Source of the DNA: Amoebophrya sp. A120
Lineage: Eukaryota; Sar; Dinophyceae; Syndiniales; Amoebophryaceae
Reading direction: 5' to 3'
Assembly: GCA_905178155.1 (NCBI GenBank)
Contig: CAJINV010000009.1
Span: 3,280,768-3,344,767 of the forward strand
DNA length: 64,000 nt
Both the position numbers and the translations under genes were made by a program. Positions 34,936 through 47,667 of this stretch are shown here, piece after piece. The notes beneath the pieces were generated by a model. That model saw only the letters and a program-made list of their open reading frames with translations. It searched no databases and was not told the origin of the DNA. How positions within the stretch are numbered: the stretch's first letter is position 1; each line of letters opens with the position of its first letter.

Positions 34936-37900
34936 ATGGAACACAAAGAGAATAAACCCACCGCAAGAAGCTGCTCCAGCAGTAGCAGCAGTACCCTGGC
35001 AGAGCCCACAGTACCCGCAAAGGCTTCTTCCTCTTCCTCCTCTAGCTTCCTTCTTCCCGACGCTGGTGCGTCTGCCTCGTCTAGCTCTACACGTCGAGAT
35101 CACGACGCTAACGCCAGCAGTGTGAAAAAGACAAAAAAGAGCAAGAAGAAAGATAAACACCGAAGCAAGACGTCAGATTCAAAGCGAGTCAGCAGTACCG
35201 AAAAAGCAGAATTCCGGAACACCGGATTAGGCGGAATTGCAGCGAGCGCTAGCGTTCTTTCTAGAAACCTAAACCGCGACGAAAAAGTCGATAGTGAAGA
35301 CGACGAGGACGACGACGATATCGTCGACTTACAAAACATCTCTGACGAGGAGGAAGAGCCCGATTCCGAAGAGCTTTTCCAGGATTTCTCCGAAGCCGAG
35401 TCCATTTCCGAGAACGACAGCGATTTAATACGCGAGTGCGAGGAGGCGGATAGATTGAACCGAGAGGAGGAAGAGGCGGCGATTGCCGCCGGGGAGGTGG
35501 ACGATATTGAGGGAAATGATGAGGAGAATGATAATTCTTCCGAGGATGACAAGCAAACGGTGCCTAGTTCGGAAGATCGGGAAGACGAAGACCGCGATTT
35601 GAGCGATTTGGTCGTGGACGACGACGATGCAGACAGCGAGGAAGAGGAAGACAGTTCTTCCGAAGAGGTACCAAGCGAGTTCCTAGAAGAAGACGAGCAC
35701 CCATTGTCCCGCAACATGAAAGAAATTGTCAGGAGGGGGTTGCAAGAATCTCAAGATACAGCAGCCCGCGCGACTACCATGACAACTGGGGATAATGTTA
35801 AAGCGACGGTGGAAAATAAAAGAACAGAAGGTGGTTTCCAACAAGAACCACCTGGGAACAATTCTACTACTACTACTACTGCTGGAACTACTTCGTCCTC
35901 TTCCGGAAAGACGAGCTGTGCCTTCAGCGCAGGGGTTTTCCCTACTGCGAACAAGGAGATTAAGGGGAGTCGGCGGCAATCTGCCGCGCGCCCTCCGAGG
36001 ACTACTGTCTCCACGAAGGAGAGCTTCCGGATTTTTCAACCGGAAATTGAAGTGGAGGATTCGGACGAGGAGGAAGAGGAAGAGGACTGCGACGAAGAGG
36101 AGGAAATAAGCTACGTAGGTGCTATGTCTATACCTTCTGACAGTCTGTGCTCGAATTACGATAGTGGGGAAGGGGATAGTGCGCTGGAGCAACTGAGCTT
36201 GAGCAACGGAGAGGAGAATACTAAATCGGGAAGAAATAAAGGCTCGTCTTCATCTGCTGGGGAGAAAAAGAAGAGAAACAACGACGACGAAAATAAAGCG
36301 TATGCGAAGATGAAAAAACACGACGAAAAAACATTGGCCATGATAAAGCGGAGAGGCGAAAAAACGGTCGATAAGATCGAAGCGGCCGTCGACAGGCTCT
36401 ATGAGATGTTGCCAGGTATGGAGTTAGTACTGAGGTCCACCACGTCCACCTGCAGTTTTGGGAATAATTATGTGAAAAATAAGATGAAACTCAAACTCTG
36501 AAAGCGAAAGGATGTTGCTTGAGTCAATGTTGTACGATATTTCTAAGCCCTGGTTGTTGTTGTAAAAAATTCTTCAGAGCCTCCCGAGCCACGCGTGGTC
36601 GCAAAAAGCGCCGCAAATCGTATAAAACGAACATAACCATCAATACAGGTCCTCCCTCTGCTCCAACTGGTTCTTCGAGGAAAGTAGACGAGAAGCCAGC
36701 ACCGGTGTTGACCTATCCAAGTCAAAGTAGTAAGCAGTCGGATGTTGTTGAAAAGGAGTCGCAGTCGGATAATTTCCAAGCGCCGAAGCGGAGAAAAAAG
36801 CTGATCAGCCGGAGCAGCGACGAAGAGGACGAGGAGCCTGTGAAAATAAAATCTTCCTCTTCTACTACGAAAAATATTAAAACCGGCGACGCAACCACTG
36901 CGAGCAGTCCTGCTTGTTCAACATCCAAAGAAGCTGCCGGAGAACAGAAGAATACCAAGAGGAAGAACAAGTTGATCAGCCGTAGTGACGATGAGGAGTC
37001 GGACCACAACAACCGTGGCTGCAACGACGTTGAAAACATCAAGACTACAAGAACACTCGTAGAGGGACAGCACACCGCCTGTCCGGAAATTGAAGCGGAG
37101 ATTTCAGACGAGGAGGAAGAGGAGGATTCAGACGAGGATGCTCCTTCTAGCAGTTGTCCTAGCGAAGAAGAACACTACGATTGTTCAGGGAACAGTTGCG
37201 CGGGCGGGTCAATCACAAATTACTCGAATGATCCGAGTTCCTCTCCGGTCGGGGGGGCCGCGGAGGGAAAAACCACGAGGGGTAGTTCATCTTCGTGTAG
37301 TTTTCACGAAGGCCAGCATCTGAATGTGATGAACGACAACGAGAGGCGGGGACGTAGTAGCGGTTCTTCTAGTGAAGAAAAAAGGAGCAAAAATAAGCTC
37401 CAAGAACATCAACAACAGCAGCAGAAGTCTTCTACTACAACTACCTCCATGGTAACTACGTCCTGTTCCGAATATGAGGAGGAAGAGGAGGAGGACGACA
37501 GCCAGTTAAGCCGGCTGGAGTTTTCGTCTCTGGAAGAGGAAGATGAGGACGAAGAAATGGAAGAGGAAGACGACAATATCATGAACAGCAACAGGAGCGC
37601 TTTTGGTGGTGGTAGTGCTGCTGCTGCTGCATCAACTTCTGCGGGTATTAACTCAACCCTGAAGATGAAATCCAGAACAAAATCCGCTGCGAACAAGATG
37701 CTTTCAAAGAAAAGCGCTGCCGAGGAGCAAAACAGTTTTTGGGAGGATGAAGAAGAGGAGGACGATATTATCGACAGCTGTGACGAGAGAGAACAAAACG
37801 CCGAGCTTGATGGCAAAATTATGCTGAGCGACGATGCCAAAATCAGAGCCCCGCGACCGTCTGTAGCCTCTTCTGCGGACGAACAAGGGGAGGAAGATAA

Positions 37901-39078
37901 GAGCGACGTGCGTCGTGTTAATACCAAGAAGAAAAAGCTTTCCCTGGAGTCGCAGCTGGCGTCGCTGAAGCTTGACAATAACAGCAGCGTCGGGAGTTGT
38001 GAGGACAGTTCTTGTGATAAGAATCTGAGCGACGGAAAGAAAATGCAGCAGTCCGATACAAAATTGCTCTTAACCGATGAAACCGACCATGATGAGGTTC
38101 TTGAGGACTACGATCCGGACAATGCTCTCATCGACGAGAAACCCCGGGGCGTTTGCTACCTGGAACGTCTCCCGCCGTACATGCGGCCGGACAAGATGCG
38201 GCACTTACTGGACCAAGCGCTATCGACGAAAAACAGCGGGAATAAATCTGGCACTTCTTCGGATAACAAATTTTTCGTGTCCCGCATCTACCTCAAGCCG
38301 GAGACGGAACAGGAGGCGAAACACCGGAAGAAGGTCTTCAAGGGAAACCGGAAGGTGAAATACACGGAGGGCTGGGTCGAGTTTTATGACAAAAGGAAAG
38401 CGAAGAAAGCGGCGGATTGCCTCAACGCGACGCCGATTGGCGGGAAGAAACGACACAACTATTATCGGGACGACATGTGGAATATCAGGTATAGTGCGAT
38501 ACTGTACTTGCATAGTCAGATTTGTGTGACAGATAAAGGTGTCACTGTGTGGACGGCACGACAAATGTTTGCTCTCGAAGTTATTCCTGTTTTCATCAAC
38601 CCATGTTAAAAATCCCAGGTACCTGCACAAGTTTAAGTGGTCGCAGATTAAGCAAGAGGAGCGGTACAACCGGGAAGTCCGGAAGCAGAAATTGCAGCGC
38701 GAAACCGTGAAGGCGAAGAAGGAAAATGAATTTCTACTCGAGCAGGTGTTCAAGGAAAAAGTTGGAAAGAAAATCGCGGAGAAACGGGCGGGGAAGGTTG
38801 GTGGAGCAACGGTCGTGAAGACGAGCAATGACAAATCTGCTGCAGGAGAAGCTGTGAATCTGAATGATAAAACTGCCCCAGCCAGCGCCGGCACCAGCAC
38901 TGGTGCCAAAAGCAAAAAAGCGAGCAACAAACGTCGCATGAGTTCTTTGAATGCTGCTCGTGGTGGTGCAGCCGCGATGGCCGCTTCGTCGAATTGGGCA
39001 GCCTCCTCTTCGACTTCCGCGCCAGCTCTGAAAAAACCGAAAACCTTGTCCAGCTCGGTGCTTTCCGGGTTCCTGTGA
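34936..39078 (+). CDS. ESF2: ESF2/ABT1-type pre-rRNA processing factor with long acidic extension, 1259 aa
   Basis: Exons: 34936-36415, 36649-38488 and 38619-39078 (3780 nt, in frame), with two GT-AG introns. The C-terminal quarter (about residues 995-1190) carries the family signature: GVCYLERLPPYMRPDKMRHL, an RRM-like fold, RIYLKPETEQEAKHRKKVFK, TEGWVEFYDKRKAKKAADCL, NATPIGGKKRHNYYRDDMWN and, across the last intron, RYLHKFKWSQIKQEERYNRE. Yeast Esf2 and animal ABT1 act in the small-subunit processome during 18S rRNA maturation, so a nucleolar role is expected. Those relatives are a few hundred residues long. Here about 990 residues of Ser/Glu/Asp-rich sequence precede the domain, with repeated acidic motifs (DSDEEEEEED) and ISRSDDEES-type phrases. 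No introners interrupt this gene. Confidence 0.9.
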
Positions 39079-39837
39079 AGGGATTGAAGAAGCAACAACG
39101 GGAGGACGATCTGCAAAGTGTAACTTCAGAAAAATTTCACTCTGTATCTTCCCCTGAAAAAAACCTCGACAGCTGCATCCGACATTTTGCGTATGATATG
39201 GAAAAAGCGATAATGTACTTGCGATTATTATGTTTCCTACCGCCCGGGCCGATTGTTATTTTCGCGGCAAGCCGGCATATTGCGATTTCTTTTGCGCGTC
39301 CCATCACCTGCCGGTTATTTTTGTGTTCAGTTTATACTACTCGTTGTCGTACTCTTAGCAGCTATTCAAAAAAGCCAAGGGATGAAAGGCTACTAGGTCA
39401 CTGTGTTTTTTCCTTGTCTATAGCAGGCTGTAGTTCGCTCGTAACAAGAAGTAGGGAAAGATCCCAGGTGGAGATGGATCTCCCTGCTCGAACGGAAGAT
39501 GATCCAAGCCCAGAAGATCTGGCCAGGTTTATTCGAGCGTGGCTTTGTCCGATCTTCTCCACAGCGAGAAGAGGTACTACAGAGTGGCTGCAACAAACGA
39601 AGAAGAGAGCGGCTGGGAAGTCAGAGAGCGGCTCCGAAGGCTGAGGTTTTGTTGAGGGATCGTGCAATGTAATTAAGAAACTAGAACTACAGTTAGCCCT
39701 TTTTCATCGTGAAAACACGAGCAGAGTGGTTGATCAGTTGAAAGTAAGTAAAGTAGAGCATGATTTTCCGATTTTTGCGCTGTCGCCAACTACATCGTAT
39801 GTAGTTCTTCTCAACACCCGCCGAGAAGAAAAACAAG
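39079..39837. other. Intergenic
   Basis: No gene supported. Confidence 0.4.
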
Positions 39838-42800
39838 ATGTTAGCCCGCAGCTCTTCTTCCGCGGTCGCACGGCGGTCGATATCGCGTTCCGCCGCGCGG
39901 CGAGCCCAGGTGCGCCGTGTTGAAGATCATGCGCAACATGTAGTTGCAGCACCGTCGGTGCTTTATTTCGGGCCTGGACGAATTTCCGCTTATGGCTACG
40001 GGTCAACATCGTCCACAGCGCTGTCCTTGCCCGGTCACGACAGGCACACGACCACTACTTCTACACATGGTCCGACGTCGCAGGTACGACCCTCATCAAG
40101 GGGCTTCGCAACCTCGAGTCCACCGGGGACGAAAGACCACGATGAAACGCGACCGAGTACTAAAACGACAACCTCCTCCAGCACCGAGGCTGGAGATGAG
40201 CAAGCAGTGACCACGTCGAGCAGTGTGAGTTCTAATGGTAGTGCGAGTAGTACCTCCTCTTCAAGTTCAAGTTCCAAAGACGAGAAAATTCTGGAGAAGG
40301 CGATTCTGGTAGACGCTGAGAAGGAGGTGCTGACTTCTGTGGAAACGAGTTTTCACGGAGCTGCGGTAACAAGCGGATCTGGTTCCACTGCAAGTTCTTC
40401 ACGAAAGAACGGGTCTTCGTCCTCTGGAGGTGGATCTTCGTCTTCCAGCTCCAAACAGAATAAAAATGCATCTACTTCACACTCGACAGTGGAACACACC
40501 CTCAACCAACTCCCTGAGGAGGAAATTTCCGGGCACCTCTGGTTTTCTAACATCTACCCCAATCAGCGCCATTTCCTTGATTTTCGCTGGTTTTTCACGA
40601 CGCAGAACCACCGAACGCTCATCCCGCAGCTGCTTCCCCCCAGCAGCATCAAGATTGCGCGGTACTTGCCGCGGAAACGGGAGGGGGGCGTGTTTGTGGA
40701 CTTCATCGCGCACCCGAGGTTCCAGAGGTCGATCTTGTCGAAGATGGGCAAGTCGATAAAACTGCGAAAAGAGGAGAAAACGAACGCCGAAATCCATTCG
40801 TTTGTGTCCATGGGTGTGCAGAAATTTTTGAAAAAAAACGACTACAAAGCGCCCCTGACCAACTACTACGTGCGGGCGCACGAGGTTTTAGGAAAACCCT
40901 TCATCGACGAGTTTATCGGGCGGTATCCAAGTAACGTGCTCAAAGTCAAATTGGGCGAGGAAGTGAATATTGCAGCAGCTGGTCCCGTTGGAAGTTCTAC
41001 TTCAGGTGCAACCACTTCTACGGTCACTCCGACCAGTTCGTCAGCAAGTGGTTCTACTGGCGACCAAACTACAACTGGCCATTTACTAGAAGAAGTAGCT
41101 GTGCCACCAGCCGCGGGAACAAGTGCAAAGAGCTCGAGCAAAATGAAGATGAAGACCAAACAGGCAAAGATGGCGAGCCTGAAGCAGAACAAAACCACGA
41201 AAATGATGTCAAAGCAGGATCCTGTGGTGGAGAATCAAGACCACAAGCTCGTGGACATCGCATCGCCTGGGTTAAATTTGGTGATCCGGGGGGAGAAAAG
41301 CTCTACAGGAGCAGGGGAAAACAAAAGCGACGCCAAGGAGAAAATGCAGCAGAAGTATCAAAAGGCGTTGGAAAACGCGACCTTTTTCAAGGAAGAGAAC
41401 CTGCATGCGGTGATGCGCTCCTTTGGACAGTTGGTTGACATGAAGTACGACAGTGCCAGCCAGGAGTGGCGCGTGCAGTTCCTCCGCGCACACTCGGCCG
41501 TTGCCGCCCGGAACTGCCTGCATCGGGCGCCCTTGCACAAAATCTACTCCAGCATCGTCTATCGGGAATTACGGGAGCTGTACGATGCGCGAAGTACGAC
41601 CCCGCTGGAGGGCGGGAATGCCGCGGACGGGCATGGTGCGCTGGATGTTGCTGGAGGGACGATTTATTTTGGGGAGGAGGTATTACGGACTAAGGATTGA
41701 TGTGAAACAGAAACTCACAGGAGATTTGTACGTCGATACATTTTGTCTTCTTGCATGAGGTTTTCAAATAAGCAGCAAGATGACCTGACGATGGTGCATC
41801 GGAGTCAGTGTAGTCTTCATGTTGCGAGCATCACCAACTTCAAATCAAGGATGATAAAAGCGATCTAAAAAAACAGGACGACGCCCCGGCCCGCGTGCCC
41901 GGGATGCAAAGAATTCGGCACTACGGACAAAAATTCGCGGAGCGGCTGACGAGCATGTATGTGCACGGGAGGTTTGGAAGGAATACTGAAAGTACAACTC
42001 GAGTCATCGGTGCGGGAAGTAGTACGACTGGCGATCAGCAACTCGGTTCATCTTCTGAGCATGCACACAGCAACTACACGCTTACCTCCTCCTCGACAAG
42101 CAGCAGCACCACCAGCGCAAAAATCCCCTCCACAGTGTCCCTCCCGTTGCCAAAAACTCTGCCGGACGAAGTGATCGCCAAAACACAGTCCACGGTTTTC
42201 GAAATCAAGTACGAGCAGAGCCAAGCGCTCCGAACACTCCGCGAGCAGCTGGTGCAGAATTGGCGGATGGCGATTTTGGCCCTCCTGGGGTTAGTAGGTT
42301 TCAGCACGACGTTATCCAGGAAAAAAACTGTGTAAGTGTAACTTTCTGTGGCTAACAGCATCACAAATTTGCTCTACATGACAGGGAAAACCTGTCATGC
42401 GTGGCTTGTAAGGGAAAACACATATGAAGAGAGGACTTCATGGCTGTCTGGCATGACAAGTGTAACTGTTTTGCATTTTCTGCATCACAGATTTACACTT
42501 ACACATTTTTTTTCTTGCATAGACGTTTCTCTTTGACCCCTTGCGATTGTTTTTCGTGAAGCGGAAAATCGAGGCGGCCTACGATCTATCAACTGCAAAT
42601 ATGTCTGGGTCTGGAAGAATGCCAGACTTGTCATGCAGGTTTTCCATGACCCATGAGGTCTGGTATGTAGGACATAGCATGACAGATCCTGTGAGAGTTC
42701 TATCATGCCAATCCTGCATGAGACACCGCCTCTCGGTTAGGTCAAAAGTGGACATCAGCTTTTGGTAGTCATGCAACGCAAATTTTTACGTGAGTCAGAT

Positions 42801-45800
42801 TTAGCATGACAAGTTGCTTTGTTCCAGCCCCAGACACTTTTGCATTTGATACGATCGGAACTCCTACGCGTATGGGTACGGAAAGAGCGGCGAGACGGGT
42901 GGGTTGCTGTGGTTCCTGCCGACGCGGCTGTTGGGGATGGGAGATTGGCTTGGTATGATAGAAGAAGCTTTTGCATTTTTTTTTCTTTTCATCTGATTCG
43001 GGGTCTGTTGCTGCTGCTGGTATTGTTCTTTTCTTGTGCCTGGAAGATGATGAAAACACATTCTGTATACTTGAACAGAAGCAATACAAAAAACCAGGCC
43101 TCGGCGCCCTGTACCGCGCTTTGCGGATGTCGACGAGTAGTGCGTCGCGCACGGGACGCGGGCGCATGAATTTGGAAGAGCAGTTTTCGCAGGCGCGGAA
43201 GGAAGATTTGGAAAAAATCAAGCACTGGCTGCGCACCGACCCCCCGGAGCGCGTGATGCTTCTCACCGGGCCGCGGGGCGATGGCAAGCTCGAGGTGATT
43301 CAGGAAATTTTCCGCGACAACTATATCACGAAGAGTAGTGGTACTGGTACGACGGTGGGGCAAGAACATCAAGTGGGAAGTAGAACTACAATCGGGGCAA
43401 CATTATCTGCACCACGCGAGGTGGACCATCAGCCAGTGACACACAGCTCCACGACGGCGTTGCAACCGGTCGTCGAGTATGAATTGCAAAACGTCTGGGT
43501 CGGGAAGGTTGGAACTTGTGATGCTAACTCTGGACTCTAAAAAAATCTGTATTGCATGACCAGCAAGAGGACTCTAGTTTGTGCTACGCGGGGATGGCAT
43601 TTGTCATGCGGATTAGGTATCAGGAAGGGTTCTGAAAATCTGTGATGGTAGGGCATACATCACAAACAATCCTGGGTCATGCAGAACATGCATGACAAGT
43701 CTCAGAATCTTCCAGACCCAGACATTTTTGCATTTGATATCGAGCTGGATTTTTCCCCGTTACTAGCCCGGAACAAGGATGAAAGGTTCCTCCTAAACGC
43801 GCTGTGTCGCATGTTCAACTACTACCCGGCGATGCTGATTTGGGACCAGTCCGCGGCCCTGCTCGACACCGTCGTGCCCGGCGCGAGTCGGATCGCCGGC
43901 GGGTCGGGCGGGGGAATGAACGAACAGGTGAACACGCAACTCTCGCGGATCTTGTCTTTCACGACCGTCGCACTGGCACAGCATAAGGAGGAACGGCGGA
44001 AACGGGAGGAGAAGGGCTTGACGGGTTTGAGTGGAGGTGGTACAACAGCTAGAACATCTGCTGGTGATATTGATCAAGCAAAATCTTCGTCGAACAGCGG
44101 TGATGCCGTTCCCGCCTCCCTGACGCAGAACACGAAGGAAAAGTACCCGCTCTTCGTGATCGAGGGCTTCACGCAGGAGAATTTGGACTCCATACCGAAT
44201 CTCCTGGAACTTCTCATCAAGTGGGCCGCGCTCGTTTCCGAGCGAAAATTAGCCAAAGTCGTTTTTCTCATCGACGGGTCCTGGGGCCACTCGTTTTTCC
44301 AGAAGGTCTTGAAGCACCGCCCGGACTTGCTGGAAGAGAAAGTCTGGGGCGACGTGCCGATGGAAATGGTCCGGGAGTGGCTCGGGGAGAGGTTTTTGGT
44401 CGATCTAGCGGAGTTGGAAGGACTGAAAACAGCAAATAATGCTGACGAAGTTGATCATAAAACTAGCGACGCACTGGTGTCCTGGGCGACGAAGAGAAGT
44501 ACTACTACAACTAGCGCTGCTACCGGTGATGTTGCAGCCGGCTCAACACCAACATCTTCGGAAGTTCCAACGACCACTAGTACGACAGCCCAGGAGCTTA
44601 TACTCGGTGAGAAAAATCGACTGAAGACGCAAGAAGTTTTCCCGCCAGCCGTGTCTACGGGTGAGGCAGCGACTGACTATGGAGGAATAAACCTTCTGGA
44701 AGTTGTAGCCGGTGGATCGTCAACAACATCCTCTTCCTCTAAAGTACAAACACTTGATGTGGCTGGAGAAAAATCAGGACAACAAGTCCTTTCCCCGCCG
44801 CCGTCCCTTCTCCACGTGTGTTCCCCGCAGGAGAAGGTGTTTATGATCAACCGCATCTTGAAGACCCTCGGGGGCCGCTTGTCAGACTTGGAGATTCTCC
44901 AGTCGAAAATTGAGAACGACAACATGATATGAAATGCAAATATGTCCGGGTCTGGACGGTTAGAACTTGTCATGCCAGATCTTGATCACTGAAAAATCTG
45001 TGTTGCATGAACTCCAAATAAAGCTGCCCACTTCTTGGTAGGCAGAAGGCGGATTTCTCATGCGGCATAGGCATGAGGAAGGTCTTGCAAAACCTGTCAT
45101 GCTTCTGTGTGCATTCCAGACCATGCACGTGGTCCGCGAGATGCATGACAAACCTTGCACTCTTCCAGAGGACCCAGACATATTTGCATTTGATACATGA
45201 CGCCGTCGGAAGCTCTGGCGGAAATGATCGAGACCACGACCACAACGGTCCGCTCTCTCCTGGTCCGCGACGAGAAAGAGGCGCTGTCCGTATCCTGAGC
45301 AAAAACGTCTCCACCCCAGAGTTGTCATGCAGATTTGCAATGACAGGAACATTTGCAATGCGCATCTACATGAGAAGCATTTCCAATCGTGTTTTGGAAT
45401 TTGTAATGCTGTAAACAGGATGAGGAGATGGGTTTGTGATGCGACTGCCCTTGCTAACCTACACTACACTACAACGACGAACTTGTCATGCATGGCTTCC
45501 AAAACTCTTGGATTTCTCTTGCAGAGTTCGCAACTTGACTATGGGGTAGGGACGTTTTTACTCAGGATAGTCCGCGAACCAGCTTTGGTCCCGGAACCAG
45601 TTGTGGAAAGCGATTGAGATCTTGGCGCTCGGGGAGGCGAAAGCGGAAAGAGCAACTGGTAGTGCTGTGAAAGGTGGACAAGCCGCGGCGCACAAAAATA
45701 CCTCCTACGTCACCTACGATGCGTTTCTCGATTACGTGCTACGTGGGGACGAGCGCATCATGCGGCACATGCTCGCGTCGCAATTGATAACCACGAAAAT

Positions 45801-47667
45801 GGTCGAAGTCCTTGGGGAAGAAGAAGTAGACCACTCTGGAAGTGCAGCAGCAGCAGTAGGTCCACTGCGAGTTGATCATGAAGCGGGTTCCTTCTACTTC
45901 CGTCGCTTCGGGCAGCGAAAGATGCAGCAAATCGTGCTGCCCGGGTCGCCTTTATTCGGCGAAGTTTACAATCGGTTGTATTTGGGGGAGGAGAGTACAA
46001 TTTCAAGTTCGAGTTCAAGCGAGGGGACCAAAAAAGACCCTTCCACCAGAACGTCCAGCATCTCCACTTCCTGCCGCAACATTTTTGGCCTCTCCGCTGT
46101 GAAGGAAGACATCGGGAAAGTGGAAAAGGACCTGCAACACTACGAAGCCGAATTATCTTGATTAAAAACGTCCCCACACCAGAGTCAAGATGGGAAATTT
46201 GCTAGACAAATCAGCCAGCTTTGGTGGTTTCGCATGACAACTTTGTCCTCGTAGTGTAGTCCTTTTTTGCTAGTTCAGCAGCATCACAGATATAGCATTA
46301 TCGCGCTGATTCTAGCATCACAAATTTCAAAACACGAATAGAGAATGCCTCTCATAGGGCTCCGCATGAGAAACTTTTATTTTTGGCATGCAGATTTGCA
46401 TTACAACTCTGGGGCGGGGACGTTTTTACAAACAATAGGAATTGCAGAAGGTTTACACGGCGGAAAAAGATTTGCGGAAACTCGAGCGCGACGCGCACGC
46501 CGTGGTACACCACCACATGCTGTTGGCGGAACGCGCAGGTGGCGGGACTTCAACATCGAGTTTTGGGTCTTTTTTGAATTCTTTCGTGACCAATTTGGTC
46601 TTCTTTCCGGTGAACGTGATTCTGTACCCCTTCAACAGGAGTGTCACCTTCGCAAACATTGTGGACGACATATGGGGTTCTCAAAGAACGTTACATTCTC
46701 AAGTGTTGCGTGATTTGTCATGCAAAATGACCATGAACCACCAGACGACCAAGCTGCTTCGCATGACAAATTCTCGGGCGGCTAAACAGCACTAGTAGAG
46801 TTATCCGTGCCAACAAATCTGTAATGCAAGCCGCGCAACGCTCTCCCCCTCACCTGTGGTGCTATTCTTGCATTACAAATTCATGCAACAGTTGAGAATG
46901 TAACCTTTGGGAACGCCATACGACACGACCTTCGAGCGGCAGAAGGCGGTGATTGAGGAGAAGAGGGAGGAGATGGAGTTCAAGGTCTTCGAGTCGCTAT
47001 CAAATGTAAAAATGTCTGGGTCTGGAAGAATTCACGTTTGTCATGCTTGTCTGGCATGACTTTTAAATCTGTCATGCACGTTACCCAAGAGCTCCGTTGT
47101 CCTGTGATGCAGAAGTGCAGTTTGTCATGCGGAATAGGCAACACCTAGGAGCTCCGAAACTTGTCATGCTGAGCCAGCATTTGTAGCCTCATCATGAAAC
47201 GCCACCCAGCATCACAAGTTTCCAGACCCAGACATTTTTGCATTTGATAGTCGCGAAAGCTGTATTTGCTCGGGCGAATCCACAAGGAGCAGGAGAAGCT
47301 GAAATATCCTGTGTAAAAACGTCCCCACCCCATAGCCAAGTTGGTAAGTCTGCAACACAAATCTCCAAGTTTTGGGAGTTTTGCGTGACAAGTTTCCATC
47401 TGTAGCGTAGTGCAGGTTAGGAAGGGCAGCCGCAGGATGAAAGCCAGCTTGTCATCCTGTTTACAGCATTACAAAGTCGAAAACACGATTGGAATTGTCT
47501 CTCATGGGGAAGCGCATCACAAATGCCCCCGTCATTGCGCATTTGCATGACAACTCTGGGGTGGGGGCGTTTTTTCTGAGGATATGAAAATTCTGATCGC
47601 GCGCAAGGACGAATACTCGGCCGAGAACAAAAAACGGAAACGGGAAATCGTGCCGTTTGCGGTGTGA
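39838..47667 (+). CDS. YME2: YME2/RNA12-type mitochondrial inner-membrane protein, 1697 aa, 12 exons
   Basis: Exons: 39838-41679, 41877-42312, 42527-42586, 42857-42952, 43098-43477, 43745-44927, 45201-45290, 45575-46153, 46443-46670, 46926-46997, 47255-47304 and 47590-47667 (5094 nt, in frame). Two introns are GT-AG (41680-41876 and 42953-43097); nine are introners. An Arg/Ser-rich N-terminus suggests mitochondrial import. The family order is visible: GHLWFSNIYPNQRHFLDFRW, IARYLPRKREGGVFVDFIAH, LGKPFIDEFIGRYPSNVLKV, an RRM-like block ending AARNCLHRA, a membrane span (WRMAILALLGLVGF) followed by LFLFDPLRLFFVKRKI, then an AAA-type ATPase with Walker A LTGPRGDGK and VVFLIDGS. Yeast Yme2 spans the inner membrane and affects mtDNA maintenance. 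Ser/Thr-rich inserts make this homologue unusually long. The LFDPLRLFFVK match appears only after introner removal. Confidence 0.88.
42313..42521 (+). mobile_element. Introner, type gamma, TSD GACGT
   Basis: 209-bp element. Left end TATCCAGGAAAAAAACTGTG, right end ACATTTTTTTTCTTGCATA, with exact GACGT flanks. Excision joins GFSTT to FLFDPLRLF, recovering a conserved YME2 motif. Confidence 0.95.
42587..42851 (+). mobile_element. Introner, type alpha, TSD CGATC
   Basis: 265-bp element. Left end TATCAACTGCAAATATGTCT, right end AGACACTTTTGCATTTGATA, with exact CGATC flanks. Excision joins IEAAYD to RNSYAYG. Confidence 0.94.
43478..43739 (+). mobile_element. Introner, type alpha, TSD TCGAG
   Basis: 262-bp element. 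Left end TATGAATTGCAAAACGTCTG, right end AGACATTTTTGCATTTGATA, with exact TCGAG flanks. Excision joins QPVVE to LDFSPLL within the ATPase region. Confidence 0.94.
44928..45195 (+). mobile_element. Introner, type alpha, TSD CATGA
   Basis: 268-bp element. Left end TATGAAATGCAAATATGTCC, right end AGACATATTTGCATTTGATA, with exact CATGA flanks. Excision joins IENDNM to TPSEALAEM. Confidence 0.94.
45291..45569 (+). mobile_element. Introner, type beta, TSD GTCCG
   Basis: 279-bp element. Left end TATCCTGAGCAAAAACGTCT, right end GACGTTTTTACTCAGGATA, with exact GTCCG flanks. Excision joins EKEALS to ANQLWSRN. Confidence 0.95.
46154..46437 (+). mobile_element. Introner, type beta, TSD CGAAT/GGAAT
   Basis: 284-bp element. 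Left end TATCTTGATTAAAAACGTCC, right end GGACGTTTTTACAAACAATA. One TSD mismatch. Excision joins QHYEAE to LQKVYTAEK. Confidence 0.92.
46671..46920 (+). mobile_element. Introner, type iota, TSD CGACA
   Basis: 250-bp element with TIRs built on GTTACATTCTCAA (left end TATGGGGTTCTCAAAGAACG, right end TTGGGAACGCCATA) and exact CGACA flanks. Excision joins FANIVDD to TTFERQKA. Only one member seen. Confidence 0.92.
46998..47249 (+). mobile_element. Introner, type alpha, TSD GTCGC
   Basis: 252-bp element. Left end TATCAAATGTAAAAATGTCT, right end AGACATTTTTGCATTTGATA, with exact GTCGC flanks. Excision joins KVFES to RKLYLLGR. Confidence 0.95.
47305..47584 (+). mobile_element. Introner, type beta, TSD TGAAA
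   Basis: 280-bp element. Left end TATCCTGTGTAAAAACGTCC, right end GCGTTTTTTCTGAGGATA, with exact TGAAA flanks. Excision joins KEQEKLK to ILIARKDE, 78 nt before the stop. Confidence 0.94.

Noticed and set aside
35100-35717. Serine-rich minus-strand frame opposite the acidic ESF2 region
   Set aside because: Complement of GAA/GAG-rich codons; an artefact.
42953-43097. Introner at the intron in the YME2 gene before GLGALYRAL
   Set aside because: No TIRs or 5-bp duplication; an ordinary GT-AG intron keeps the frame.
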